From assembly GCA_000231825.2 (NCBI GenBank), contig JH720297.1, positions 308,857 to 372,856 of the forward strand: 64,000 bases of DNA. Direction: 5' to 3'. Both the position numbers and the translations under genes were made by a program. Origin of the DNA: Tetrahymena elliotti 4EA. Lineage: Eukaryota; Ciliophora; Oligohymenophorea; Hymenostomatida; Tetrahymenidae. The notes beneath the pieces are model-generated. The model was not told the origin of the DNA. It saw nothing but the letters and a program-made list of their open reading frames with translations, and did not search any database. Positions 39,516 through 53,124 of this stretch are shown piece after piece (the first letter of the stretch is position 1; each line of letters opens with the position of its first letter).

Positions 39516-40853
39516 TAATTAATTTTTGAAAATTATAATTTTTTTATAATTTAATAAATATATGTCATCAATCAGTACAGGATATTACTTAAATAGAATT
39601 AAGTATCTTTGTTCTAGTTAATTTATTTATTAATTCATTAATCTAACTAATTATCTTTTTATATTAATAAAGCTGCCCCCACTATATTAAATGACCCACC
39701 AACTAAATAGTTAATTAATTTATTCAATATAAATACTAGTTATTTTAGCTATTATCCTATGATACTGTAAGATTTTATTTAAATATAAAAATTTTGATAG
39801 GCTATACTGGCTGATATAAATTTATAATTTTTCTCTTCATTTTTATCTAAAATAATAGGGTATTTTTTAATTTTACCACTTTTATTTGTTAAAAATACCT
39901 ATTTAACTATTTTAATCAAAACATTTTTTTTAAAAATTAATAATTTGCTTGCTTATTTTTTAACTATTTAACTATCTTTTCTTTCTACCCTAAGTTTAGA
40001 TTACTTTAAAATACTGTTCAAAAAATTTTTTTATGTTTTTATCAAATATAAATAAAGCAACCTCAATGTTAGATAATTTAAGCTTAGATTGATTAGAACT
40101 TTTAATTTCAAAAACTGCTTCTAAATTTTTGATTTGTGTTTCTTAGTTCTTATTTTTTCTTAGATTACAAATTATTTTAAAAATATTTACATGAATAAAA
40201 TTACTTTTGTAAAGTGTTTTTAAAAAATCATTTTTTCAATTCGTTAATTAAGAATCATTTTATGAAAAAGCAAAGACCATTATTTTTAAAAAATTGAATA
40301 GTAAAAATATAAATTCTATAATTATAAATAATCATTTGGAGAATTAGTTAAATTTTTTTTACTATTAAAATATTTGAAATTGACTTTTGAAGAAATTCTT
40401 ATTTAGTTTTATTTTGAATAAAATATTTTTTTGATAATTGACAAAAGAATATAACTTTCAAGATTTCCTAGTATAATATATCACTTCCTTTATTTTACTT
40501 TAATCTGAAAAAAAATTTTCACAGAAATAATATATTTTAATCAATTTGAAATATTTCTGATATTAACTTAAATTTTTAATAATAGATAATCCAATGCTTC
40601 TGAATTTATCAACTCAAAGTGCTTAATTGTTAAATATAGATGATAAAAAACTTAAACATTCTTCATTTTTAACGTTGATTATTAACAGAAAATATTTATT
40701 ATTTTTAAATACAACATTGACTTACTTGTTTCAAATTTAAAACTAGAAAAAATAAATAATTTTAAAAGTGAAAAATAAAATAAAATTTATTATACAGTTT
40801 TGTTATAAAGTTAGTAAGGTATTATTATTATTATTATTATGTTTAATTTAAGA
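39516..40853. other. Intergenic, AT-rich
   Basis: Between paralogues 2 and 3, carrying the promoter of paralogue 2 and the 3' end of paralogue 3. An ATT microsatellite sits at 40821-40840. No coding frame is supported. Confidence 0.6.
40821..40840. repeat. ATT microsatellite
   Basis: Six to seven perfect ATT units just beyond the stop codon of paralogue 3, in its 3' untranslated region. Confidence 0.9.
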
Positions 40854-43800
40854 TCAATTTTTTTTTTATGTGGATGTGATATTTTTTGAATAAAGATTAT
40901 GTTATAAATCATTAGGATTGTGCTTTAATTCGAGTACAAAATTTTTAGTATTTGAGATATTATTTATATTGTTAACTGAGTCGTATGCTATTTTATTACT
41001 AATATTTTCTTGAAGAACCAAACTATTTGAGAAATAAGATGATGTAAAATCATTTTGAAAATCTTTAACGTTGTTGTTATTTTGAACAAATTTATTTTAA
41101 TGAATAAATTATTGCTAGTTTTAATGAATTACACAAGCATCTGGTAATTCTAAATCTTCCTTTTTTTTATCATCATTTTGAGTATCATTTCTTATGTCAA
41201 AAGCAGTAGTAATTTGTTGTTTACTGATAATTGGAGCTCCACCCTAAGTTTGTTTTTCAGATTTTTATTTGCTTAATTTATTTGAATCATTTTTATATCT
41301 ATGATTTTTATTTAATGGTGAGATTTGCAAAAACATTTAAAATTAATTGTTGGTCTCTAAAATAGCCTGAGAAACTTCAGAATTTTAAACATTTTTTTAA
41401 CTAATTAAGCTATTCAACTCAAATAAATTTTATATTTCCTCACCCAACTCAGAGATGAGCTTTTAATTTTATCTAATTTTTTGTGTATTTTTAATAAATT
41501 TAAAATAATGTTAAATAGTTAATTAATTCTATTACATCTCATTTTTAAACTCTTCAGATCTTTTGATTGCTTTATATGCATCGAAAAGGTTCTGTTTTAT
41601 AAAAATATAGTTTTGTTATTTACTTAAAATTCAAGTTAATTGGTACTTTATAAGCTTAGAATGTTGTGAAACTATCCCTCTCTTTCATAAAATGATCACT
41701 CTCAATAGTAATAGCTTATGGTTAAGATTACTATTACTTTTGCTACTACACTTACTCTATATCTTTCATTTGCTTCAAGTAAAGCGACTGAATAAATTTT
41801 TACTTCGCTGATTAGCTTTTAATATCTAATTGATTGTTTTTTTAGATGTAGATCAAATCATTTTTTATAACAGGTTTTTTAATGAAGTTAAAGAGAGTTA
41901 TCTACTCAGGTGAAAAAATTATCTTTTTAAGCTTTTCTATTTCTTATAATTTATCAAGTATCACATAAATATCTAGATCTGTTTTTGAGTAATCTTGTGC
42001 TTTTTTAATCAATTAGTTTTTTTCTGTTATTAGACATTTCCCAAAGGTTAAGTAATTCAAGAAGTAGCTTATTGATCCTTTTATTTTAACGCTCTTTTAA
42101 GCTATTCGTTGTACATAATCTATTAAAACTGACCTTTAACCTTCTTTTTAATTTTAAGGAGAAATTTCTAAACTTTTTTGCTGAGTACCTGGGTAAACAG
42201 GTTCTGCTTAAATTTAATTTATATTTTCTTAAAAATTAAGATTGATATTTTTATCATTTTTTGTTATGTTTATATCCTATTAATTGCCTTTTTTAGAAGT
42301 AATAATAATAAAAAAGGAGATTAATTTTTTTTATTTGTGAAGTAAGTATAAACTAAAATTTAGAAAACATAATAAAAGAGAAATGAATGGATGTTTACTA
42401 GAGTTAAAAAATAAAGAAAAAAAAATGAAGAAATGTAAATATTTATTTAATTAAATGTAAATACCATTTAATCTTTCTAAGTCTTTTGGCGAACAATTAT
42501 TTTAGCTTAAATTCTTTTAGCTTGGATTGAATAGGAGCTAATTTTCCACTGATTTTTCTTAAGAAAAAATTGTGGGATTATTTTTTTATTATTTATCAAT
42601 TTTTTTTTAGGAGTTCGAAAGATTAAATTCATATAATTTATTTGCCAATTCTAATCGAAAATTGAATCTATTATATTTCTATAAAAAAAATCCTAAAACA
42701 AGGATCACACACTTTATCAGCCCACCAATCTATATCATGAGATCTGCAATTTTTGTAAAGGATCGGTTTATAGTAATATTATAAGGACTTCTTCTTAAGA
42801 AGAGGTTTACAAAGGAATTGCTACCAGTGACATAATCAGAAGTTTCTTTAATTTCATCTAAATTTAAAGTTAGGTATGTTTCTTCTCTTGTATCTTTTGT
42901 TAAAAGTACATTTTCGTCTGTTTTAATGATATTTTTTTTAATGTAAATATCTGCGCTTTTAACCATGGAGTATGGTGAAAATGTAAAGCTCTATTAATCT
43001 TAAATGTAAGACTAGGCATAATTATTTGTATTTGAAGGTATAATATTGAAATTAGTTGTATAAAAAATAAATCTTGGTCTAGAAACCATTTTAATAAATG
43101 CATCATAATCACTCTGAGAACCACAATTAAGAGGTTTCCAAGTTCGTTTGTCATATTATTTAAAATTAGGATCGCACCTTGTAACAATAATTTTAACAAA
43201 AGAAAATAGCTGATTAGTATATAATCCCTATAGCTGTATTTTTTAGCCTTACCTTATAATAAAAAAACTGAATTATTTATGCTTTGATTAAATCTAATAA
43301 TAAAGAAGAGAGAAAACTGAATAATTAATTTATCTATGCAAATTAGTCAGGTGAATTTTTATTAGATTTAAAAATTTTAGTTTACTGTTATTGGAATGTA
43401 TTTATTTACATTAATTTATTATTTCATTGAATCAATTTAATCTTCTCACAATTTACAATAAAAAATTTTGGTTCTAGAAATATTAATTGTAAAAATGGGT
43501 AAAATACTTTTTGATTCTCATTTTTAGAAACTAATTCTTGTTTAATAATCGATCATATAAAAAGCGTAGAAGATTAAATTATCATAGAAATATCTTAAAT
43601 CTATGGTGTGAAAATACAGATTTTTTAATCTAAACAAATTAATTTTCTTTTCATTAAATTCATTTATCTTATATTATCTAATAAATTTATTTCTGATTTA
43701 CTTCCCACCACATATTAAACTGAATATTTGCCAAAAAAGAAAAAGAAAAAATTGTGGTTAAACTCGAATAAAATGTAAAAGTTAAAAACTATGTATGGAT

Positions 43801-44444
43801 CAATCAAAAATGATTATTTCATTAAATCTTTTTATTTAACTTAAATTATTGTTTACTTTGGACAAATGAAATTTCTCGAATTTAAAATTGTTATTTTTTA
43901 ATATTTATCTTTTCCCATCAGACTAAAGTGCTCTTCAGTGCATGGTTCCATATCTATATCAACAGTTTAAGTTTTCCTTTTTTGTCCTTCCATTTTATAG
44001 TATCTTTGCAAATAAAAGAAATACCTTAATTAATTCATGGATTAATATAATTATTTTGTACGTTTGTGTTGCAGTAATATTAAAAAAAGGATAAGTAGTA
44101 AAATCAGAATTTGGTTATTCGAAACCTAAAGCAAACATAAAACTTGACTGATCAAGTTCTATCAAATCAGGAGATTATTGATACTAATTATCAATATTGT
44201 ATATAGCTCTATCCTTTCTAATGAAGCTTATAAAATCTATTTCAATTATGTATACATTAGCATTAATAAATAAACGAATAAATTTACTTTGCCAAAAGAA
44301 TGCGAAGATAAAGATAATTGCAACCACACTAGCTAAAGAGCCTGCTAAGCTTTTATAGTGGGTTTGCTTGTTCATTACTAAACCTACTGGTACACCAAAC
44401 AAATCAATACTCTTTACTAAGTTGCAAAATTTTAAAAAACTCAT
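40854..44444 (-). CDS. Ciliate multi-copy membrane protein, paralogue 3
   Basis: Start MSFLKFCNLVKSIDLFG at 44444, then DLFGVPVGLVMNKQTHYKS and a TM helix (VVAIIFIFAFFW). The luminal domain has FMFALGFEQPNSDFTTYPFF (about 44150-44090), matching paralogue 2. Further on (42966-42700) come YVTGSNSFVNLFLRRS and RSFTKIADLMIQIGGL, the second TM helix, and RLELANKLYEFNL. The cytosolic signature DLDIYVILDKLQEIEKLKK is near 41960. A tail with SELGEEIQNLFELN and Asn/Gln-rich sequence ends at TGA 40854-40856. Introns divide the luminal region; edges not resolved. Comparison of the three copies shows that the two TM helices and the cytosolic blocks are conserved while the tails diverge. Function unknown; a receptor or ciliary surface role would be guesswork. 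Confidence 0.77.
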
Positions 44445-45962
44445 TACTCTTAGATAGTATACTACACTCTTTAAATTATTGCAATATTTTAATGCAAATT
44501 ATCTTTTTTTCTAAATTTAATTATTGAATTATTTGCAAATTGCTTTTTTATTTTAAAGGTACTTTTTATTTAAAGTATTATTAAGTTAGATTTATTCCTT
44601 TCTTTTATAAGTAACCTTACTTTTTTTATGCCTTAACTTATATCTTACTTTTCATAAAGGATTCATATCGTTCATTTATTTAATTGTCAAAAATTACTTT
44701 TTTTATTAACATTTGGATAGTAAATTTATGGGGTTAACTCTAATCAATTTTACTCAGTTTAATAAAACTTCTTTATTTTTTGATAAATAACTAAAATATT
44801 TTATTTACACAATAATACCACATATTTTTCTAATCATATAAATAGCTTGAAAATAATTTAAAAAATACCTCTTTTATTCTAATAAAATTGATTTAGCAAA
44901 AAATGATAAAAATTTAATAAAATATTTTAAATGCATCAATTCTAAAAAATGATTAATGAATTTATAAAGAAAATTGATTAACAAATACAAATTTTAAAAT
45001 ATTTAAAAATAAGAAATTGATTAAAATAAAGTTGGAAGAGGTAAACAATTTCAAAGGATATGGTTAAATTCAGTAGAAAAAGATGTATTATGGTCTATTT
45101 GAAATTAAAAAATTTTTATCTCAATAATTTAAAACAAATTGGTTTATTTGAAATAATTTTTTGAATAATAAACATTACTTCAAACATTTATATTTTAAGT
45201 AAAAAGAAATAAAAATTATTAGTTTTTTATAAAGCTATTAATTTTAAATTTATTTAATTAATACCACTTTTAAAAAATACAATGAAAAATAATAAAAGAG
45301 AAAATCAATTTTGTTTAATTAAATTTAAAAAAGTTTTTAAAGAGATAAATATTCTTGAAAAGTAAGTAAATTATTTATTTTATGATTATTTAAAGTAAAT
45401 TTTCCAATAAAAAACTATGTAGATCTACTTTATGATGTAGGTCTATATAAAAAATGAATTATTATTCCAGTTAAAATATTGAACAGTAGAAAGAGCAATT
45501 ATTTTTGTAAATAATCAACAAGTTTTTGAGAAAAATAATTGGGTAAGACAAAATAAGTCACAAAATATTTGCTAAAAATTAAGTGCTAAAATATTAAAAA
45601 ATTAAAAGAATAAATGAATAAGACTGTTAAAATTAGTAATAAAAAAGAGGAAAACTATTGAAATGATTTAATGGATAATATTAAATGCTAAAATAAGAAT
45701 TAAAGAATAACAGAAGAGTAAAAAAACTTCAGCAAAATTTAAAGATTTAAAGTGAATATTTGTGATAAAAAAATGCAATATAGATTGATGATAAAATAAA
45801 GATACATTCATAGAAAAATAAATGGATAGTTAGAGTTATAAGAATAATGAAAATATAATACTAATTTTGTTTATGTAAATTTTATAATTCGTACTTATCA
45901 TAAACATTACAACTTTATATTAAATTAATTGTTTTTTAATTATTTTCATTAAGATTTTTTAC
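44445..45962. other. Divergent intergenic region, AT-rich
   Basis: Separates the starts of paralogue 3 (minus) and the first tandem K+ channel (plus), so it contains both promoters. No gene or named site seen. Confidence 0.6.
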
Positions 45963-48900
45963 ATGTAAAAGGAAATCAATAAAGATTAAGAAATCCATAT
46001 AATTAGCGATTAATAATTAGGAACAAATCTCTAGCTCTTGAATGATGATAAGTACATGAAATCTTTCAAGGCTTTTTAAGATGAAAATGATCATCTTTAA
46101 CAAAGTATTCATAGAGATTATAGACAGAGTATAAGCTCAACTTCACCAAACGCTTATACTTTTTAAAGGAATGACCCCAACTAATTTTTAGAAGCAAACA
46201 ATATATCATATAATTAAACTGTTTAAGCCTTATCTCTTTAGAGTTTCAAAGAATAGAACTAAAATATGAGTTTTGAAAGATTAAAAAATCATACAAATCG
46301 GTAGAATTCACATTTTAAGTCTCAAATTCCCACTACATAGTTGAAAGGTGACGATGACAGTTAATCTATCCAGACTAATTTTAAGCAGGTAGATTCTATA
46401 AAAGAAAGAGATCGTGCTTCATCTTCTATATCTAGCTCCTTTAGTAGGATTCGTAAAGACTCATAATTAGGGCACTCTGAAGTAAGAACAGGTGGTTTAA
46501 ATCCACAAACTATGTTTGCTTTGGCTAAAATCAATAAAAAAAATGGAGATCTTTTTCAAACTTATCAAGAAAGTGTGGATGAAGAAAAACAAAACAGAAA
46601 AGATTCAAAATTTTTATCCATTCATGCTGGATCAATATACAATAAAGAAGATGGAAATGATACTTTAAGTGTTTCTAAATATTAAAAAAGTGGGTATTTA
46701 TCTGTAAGAGGAGGGAATAATTCTTTTTAAAAAGATAAATCGGATTAATAAGAATCTTAAAATCAAGGAACAAAAACCTATAGAGATGATATCTCTGAGC
46801 TATAACAAACTATTTTTAATCGTCCACGCTTAGGACTAAATATGCTATGGAAAAAAAGATCTTTGTCTATTATATAGAAAGTTGCTCGTTTTCTAAACAT
46901 TATTATGCTATTTAGTATGAAAAAAAAATTCAAACAGCTGAAGAAGTCTGATTTCGAATTAATAGGAGATTGTGCGAGCAGTTATGAATACTATTTATAC
47001 AGAGATTAGTTTGAGAATTAAGTAATTATATAAATATAAAATACATTATTCATAACTTTTTTTGATTTTTAATAACTCTCTTCAAAAACTCTAAATACCC
47101 TTATTTCCAATCAATATAAGAACCCAGGATTTTGGTTAAAGTAATTTTCAAGAAAAATAACAATTCAAGCATTATCATCTGTAATAGTGATCTGATTTTT
47201 ATTTTAGCAAAGTAACAATACTTTCAGAATTCAATAAAAATATTTAAATGAGTCAAGTAATGTTGTAATTCAAATTTGAGAATAGGTCTATAAACATTCA
47301 AATTAATATGACGAATCAAATTTGTAATCAAATCAATTGGTGCTAAATTATGAACCAAATTAATAAAGTTGTTTATATCAATTTCAAAATAAACTACTCT
47401 TGCTAGCTAGCTAGTTAGTTAGTATTATTTCACTTATCAAAGAAATTGATTAGATCAAGATGATAATTAAAAAAATTTAGCCAAACTAATCAAAGTTTTT
47501 TAATTTTTGATTAAGATCTCAAATAAAAAGAAAATTTTGAGGGAAAAATAGTGTAAATTGCATTTTTTAATTGTATTTTTATTAACATTTGAATTTTTTT
47601 TACTTTATTTGGAAATGGTATATCAGAGTAACAAGTTTATCAAATCCAAAAAAATCATCAATATTTAATCATATTTCAAAAATAATAGAAAACATCCTTG
47701 TACTAAAAAGTAGCTTTCTCGATCTTTGAACGTTTTAATAGTAGATTAAATACAATTACACCAAAATTTATTTTTTAATTTATTTTTCATAAAAATGCAC
47801 AGAAAATTTTAAATCTATGAGAGGATTTTTCAACTTTCAAGTACTTAAACCTTACTAAACAATTAAGTTATTATGGGATATTTTGATGGTAGGGATCACT
47901 GCTTTAAACATTGTAATAGTGTAACTAAATTGATTCTTAAGAAAACATAAATTGATAGCAATTTTTTTAAATTAAGACCTTTGATTTGCTTGGTTGACGG
48001 AATAGATGACACAAACACTTGGATTTAATTGTATATTTTTTTGAAGTATATTTAACAACTTATTTTATTTAAAAAAAACTCATAGCATCTACCTAGCGAG
48101 CATAGCTTTTATAGCCGATATCGTTATTACACTTAACACTGCTTTCTTTTAGTCAGGTATTATTTAAGAAAATAGAGGACATATCGTTAAAAGATACATA
48201 AAGCGTAAATATTTTGTAAAATTTAAAAGAATGAATTTGAATCCTTTTAAAATTAATTAATAGATGATCTTTTGCTTGATATTGTTACTTTAATACCATA
48301 CATTTCAGCTGCTATGGGCTTAAGCAAATACCTACTATTATTAATTATATTAAAATCATACAAGGTAAAGATGTTTTCCACTTATTTTATTGATTTTAAA
48401 GTAAATTTGATAGAATTTATCAGGATTTTTAGCTTTTTAATAATCTGATCTTATTAATATCTTAGAGAAAAAATTTATTAACTATGTACCCATATTTTTC
48501 TCTTTTCAATTTATGACCCTTTTTACTGATTGATTGATATGAATTATTAAGTTAATGCACTTAACTGGACTGATATTTTGTTTTAAACAAATAGATTAGG
48601 AGATAAACATTTATTTAAAAATTTGGTTAAGCTAAGCCAAATCAATATAAATTTCGTTAGTTACTTATTTTAATTTTAATTAAAAAACAGCTTACATAGA
48701 TAAGAAAACATTTGGTTGAAACCATTTAGCCTGGAGAAAAGCTTCGAATAGTCATCAGAATTATAAATGTGTTCTTTTTAATATTTTTTATAGCTCATCT
48801 GATTGCTACAGGTTTTATTTGGGTTGCTATGCAGTAATATTAAACGGAAGATGATTATACTACTGTAGTGACTTGGATATCTAAAGCAGGCCTACTTTAT

Positions 48901-51818
48901 AAACCTTTAGGATAAGTTTATTTGAATGCACTCTATTGGGCTATCATATCTATGTAAAACAAATAAATGTTTGTACTGCTAATTTTTATTCTACTTTATT
49001 TAACTAATAGGATAACCATTGGATATGGAGACATTACTCCTTAGACCGTAGAGGAAAAAGCTTATACCATATCAAGTAAAAACCAAAATTTATTTTTTGT
49101 TTTTTGATCTAATTTTTTGTATGTAAAACAGTTTGTATGATATCAAGTGCTGTCTTCGCTTATTGTATTAACACAAGTAAGTTTATTAATTATTTTTGAT
49201 ATTATTTATTTAGCATGATATTTCTTTTTTCAAAGTCAGCCAAATTATTTCAGATTTGAAGTAAAAACAGAAGAAACTAAAAGCAAGAATAAAAAATTTA
49301 AATTAATTCCTCGATACTAGAGGCTTAGATAAGCACTTATAGATTAAAGTTAGAAAGTTTATAGAGCACATACATATTTCAGAAGAACATGAAGGCTCTG
49401 CAATGAAAGATTTAGAAATAATTCCTAAATAAATCAAATAAGAAGTACAAATTGACATTTATGGCAAAATTTTGAAAAAAATCTAGCTATTTTAATTCAA
49501 TTTTTCTGAAGAGTCCATTAATAATTTGGCATTAAAAGTAACCGAGTCTAGCTTTACAGCTGGGGAATTTCTGTTTAGGGTATGCATATTCATTACTTAC
49601 TTCTATATGAATCTTTAACTTATTAAATATTGTATTCAATAGCAAGGAGAGAAGGCTGAAAAAATGTATATTCTAATGTAAGGAAGTGTGGAATTGTAAA
49701 TTGAAATGAGAAATAAAGATAAAGAAGACTACCAAAGCACAATATACACACTAGAAAAAGGTCAAATATTTGGGGTAGAAGAATTTTTTGGTGAGCACCC
49801 AAGAAATTTCACTGCAAAAGCAGTTGATGTCATTAGAGTAATAGAAATTTCATAAAAAAGTATTATTTCATCACTAAAGGCAGCTTAAAATGATGATATT
49901 GTAATTTTTATCTTTTTTAATTTTCTTTAAAACTGATTTAATTAAAAAATAAAGGAGAAATTTTAAATGATGAGAGATAAAGTGAAATTCTAAAATTCAA
50001 CTTCAGGTCTAGGCGTTTAGTGCTATTACTGTCTTAGGTATACTCACAGCTATAAAGATTGCCCTAATTTTAATGTATCCAACAATAAACTTGTCTGTTT
50101 AGCTAAGTATAACTACAGTTAAAGTATTTTAGAAAGAAAAGAATGTTTAAGAATAGGTAAAAAGATTAACTCAATTGCTTTGAAACCTTTTTTGACAAAT
50201 AGTGTTGACTACTATCTCCATTACAGGTAGTTTTAAGATAATAATAAATAAACGGATGGATTTACAGGTAAAAATTCATTTTTATTAATATTAAATTAAA
50301 TGTAAATAATTTTCTTTAGAGGATACAGTAGAAAATGTGAGACAGAGAAATATTTCAAATTTTAGCTACCACGTGAACTCTCAAAGAAACATATTCAATA
50401 AAAATTATAAAAGTGGCAATGACTCTAATAATTAAACTTCTATCAAGTTAGCAGCTTCTCCAAATCCATAGACTTCATTAGTTTATGTGGAAGCTTTAGA
50501 CCCATCATATTAAGCTCTTTAAATAAATTAAGGTTCTTTATAATCAGATAGCTTAGTTGAAGATAGACCTTCAATGCAATCAAACTTTAGACCAAACTAC
50601 AAAAATATTAGATAAAAAAGTAGAGAGCACAGTGTTAATAGAATATAAAAAAGAAATCTTACAAATATTGTTGAAGAAAGATCATTTATGAATGAAACTA
50701 ATATCACATCAAATCCATCACAGTTTTAATCAAATTTAAATTCATTAAGCACAAATTAAGCTTTACTGAGAAACTCAACAGGAGTCAGAAATTTAACTTG
50801 GAATGGTGTTTAATAAATTATATAATAGTATAATTAAATCTCAAATTCTAAATTTGATGGCTCAAATGATAACTAGTAAGAGAACTAAAAATCTCCTAGC
50901 CTTCTTCATTACTAGCTATCTCCTTAGTTGATGCCTAACAACCTTTTGTCAAATAATAGTCTTAACTCTATACCTAATCCAGCAAGTAGCATCAATGTAA
51001 ATTATAACAATAACAATACAACTAATAACTCTGCAATAAATAACAATTTTATTCCCACTAATAACAGTGCATTTAATACAAATATCTAAAATGATCTAAT
51101 AGCTGGAAAAACTTCTTCTAATTACATTTCTTTGAATGAAAGAAGAAATTCTTTAATTACTCCAAAAAATAATGTATACAGCAATACAAATAATAATTTA
51201 AGTTAAGGTGGTATATAACAATAAAGAGAGTAAAATGGGAACCCTAATTAAAGTCTTTCTTAATAATTCATTTAAACTTAAAACAGTAATCAACCAAGTA
51301 ACAGTGAGATGAACGCATTTAAAAATTAAGCTAATAATAACGAGCTTATTATTGAACTTTAATCAATAAGAAATATTAAAGCTTCAAATAATTGGGAAAC
51401 AGAATCGATGAGGGGTTTTGAAAGATTTTAAATCTATAAACATTATTTCCCTTACAATAACATTGATATAGTTCTAGTCAGAGTGAATGGTGCATATTTC
51501 TTAATTTAGCAAAAGAGAGAAAGAAATAAGAAAAAAATGTCTTTGAAAAAATTAATGAAGAAAAATAGTATCATGATAGATGGTGGACTCCTCAACTCAT
51601 CCAAAAAGAATACATCTAAAAAGTTTAGCTTGAATAATATGGATTTAAATTCTATTAATATTAAATAACCTAACACACCCTCTAAAAATAAAGAAAAAGA
51701 TAGCAATAGCCAAAAATACCTCTATACAAAAGATAAAAGTCTATCAGGAGGTGGGTAAAATATGAGACCTCATAAATTTAGCCATCAAGATTCCACAACA
51801 ATAAACAATCAAATATGA
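45963..51818 (+). CDS. CNBD K+ channel with CCHC zinc knuckle, tandem copy 1
   Basis: Same architecture as the channel at 1-5308. ATG 45963 opens a Ser/Asn-rich cytosolic region of about 350 codons. A long intron (about 47010-47820) precedes S1 (IKLLWDILMVGITALNI). S2 is IYLASIAFIADIVITLNTAF; S3 starts DDLLLDIVTLIPYISAAMG. The filter TIGYGDITPQT has GYGD at 49021-49032 and is preceded by an intron. The CNBD runs 49500-49890 (AGEFLFRQGEKAEKMYILMQ, EKGQIFGVEEFFGEHPR). After an intron comes MRDKVKFQNSTSGLGVQ and the CCHC knuckle at 50021-50062. The 560-residue tail is Asn/Ser-rich and ends in a conserved block at 51351-51470 (IELQSIRNIKASNNWE). Stop TGA 51816-51818. The CNBD keeps Pro-Arg of the phosphate cassette but lacks the usual Ala-Thr. 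It is probably regulated by voltage and possibly cNMP. Confidence 0.87.
47010..47821 (+). other. Long first intron of K+ channel copy 1
   Basis: About 800 bases of non-coding A/T-rich DNA separate the N-terminal region from S1, several times longer than the other introns here. It contains a short GCTA/GTTA repeat near 47404-47424. The paralogue at 53125 has a 467-nt intron at the same protein position (54167-54633). Splice sites are inferred from reading frame. Confidence 0.6.
50021..50062 (+). other. CCHC zinc knuckle encoded in K+ channel copy 1
   Basis: The frame gives CYYCLRYTHSYKDC, C-x2-C-x4-H-x4-C, followed by PNF. It lies roughly 45 residues after the CNBD, after the conserved GLGVQ. 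Confidence 0.88.
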
Positions 51819-53124
51819 TCTTTAGTTTTTTATACTAATTGTCAAATTATCCAATAAAAAACAATGAAAATAAAAAATAATTAAAAAAATCATATTATCT
51901 ATATTAAGAAATTATTGTAATTATATTATTACTTATTTTTTTTAAACATAATTTTATTATATTAGACTTTGAATAAGATATGTTTTATATAAGATTAATA
52001 ATCTTCTAATTAATTTAAAGATAATGAATATTTAACTAATTTTATTGTCAATTCAAATTATTTAATTCTAATTTTAATTATTATAAATTTATTAATGGTT
52101 TAAATTTTTGAAATTTTTAAAATTTATTTTTAAATCCAAAAATGAAATTTTGATAGTATTTTTACCTGAATTTTATTTGTAAGTTATCACTTAAATTTAT
52201 TAAACTAATGATCCTTAACTAGTAATTTACAAATTTTTTTTTAAATTCATATTTTTTAGTTGAATCATTTTGTAATTAATATTTAAGCAAAAATTTAGGG
52301 TCTAATTTTATTTAATTTTTATTTGCTCTTAATATATTTTACAGCAAGAAAAATGTATCTCTCGATTTAAAAAAATTAATTAAAGATATAGAGGAAATTT
52401 ATAATTGAATATCTTTTTGATTAATCATAGTAAAAGAAAAAAAATACATCTTAGCTCACTTTTTTAAGTTTTTCATAAACAAATATCCTTCCTTATGCTC
52501 AAGATAATCAAAAAAAATTATTAAGTAAGTAAAATCACTTTTACTTAAGAATATTTATTTATCTTTGGTTTACTTTAAATTTCTTGATCAAAAGAATTTC
52601 TCCTCTCTAATAAAATATTTTACAAAAAAAAATAACAGAGATAAAAGTATATATTTTAAAAATCCAAAGTCGTTACTTATTTAGTTCGTATCGAATAAAA
52701 ATATTTATTTGATAAAAAATGAAGAGTTTGTTGAATTTTTACTGTATGATTTTTGATTTTGTAACCTCTTGCAAATATTGTGTAGAGGGGCTATTCAATT
52801 TAGAAATTTAAGGTATTTTTTATAAAAAGAAATAGTGATTTTTTTCGAATTAAATATGTAAAAATGTAATATCTAAAAAAAATAGCATTAGGTTGCAGTA
52901 TTTAATTGTTTCTAGTAATTTACACAGATTAGGAATAATTATCTATCTATCTCTATTTGTCAAAATATGAATATCTCATGATAATAGAGGTACTCAAATA
53001 AATTATAAAAAATATAAGAAATATAACCAATGCAAACAAATAATGTTAAAGATCCCAAGAATCTCTTGTATTTTTATAAAGTATTTATTGGTAATTAACT
53101 AATTAATTAATTTTCATATACCAA
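51819..53124. other. Intergenic between tandem K+ channels
   Basis: About 1.3 kb of A/T-rich DNA between head-to-tail paralogues. No coding frame or RNA gene recognised. Confidence 0.6.
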
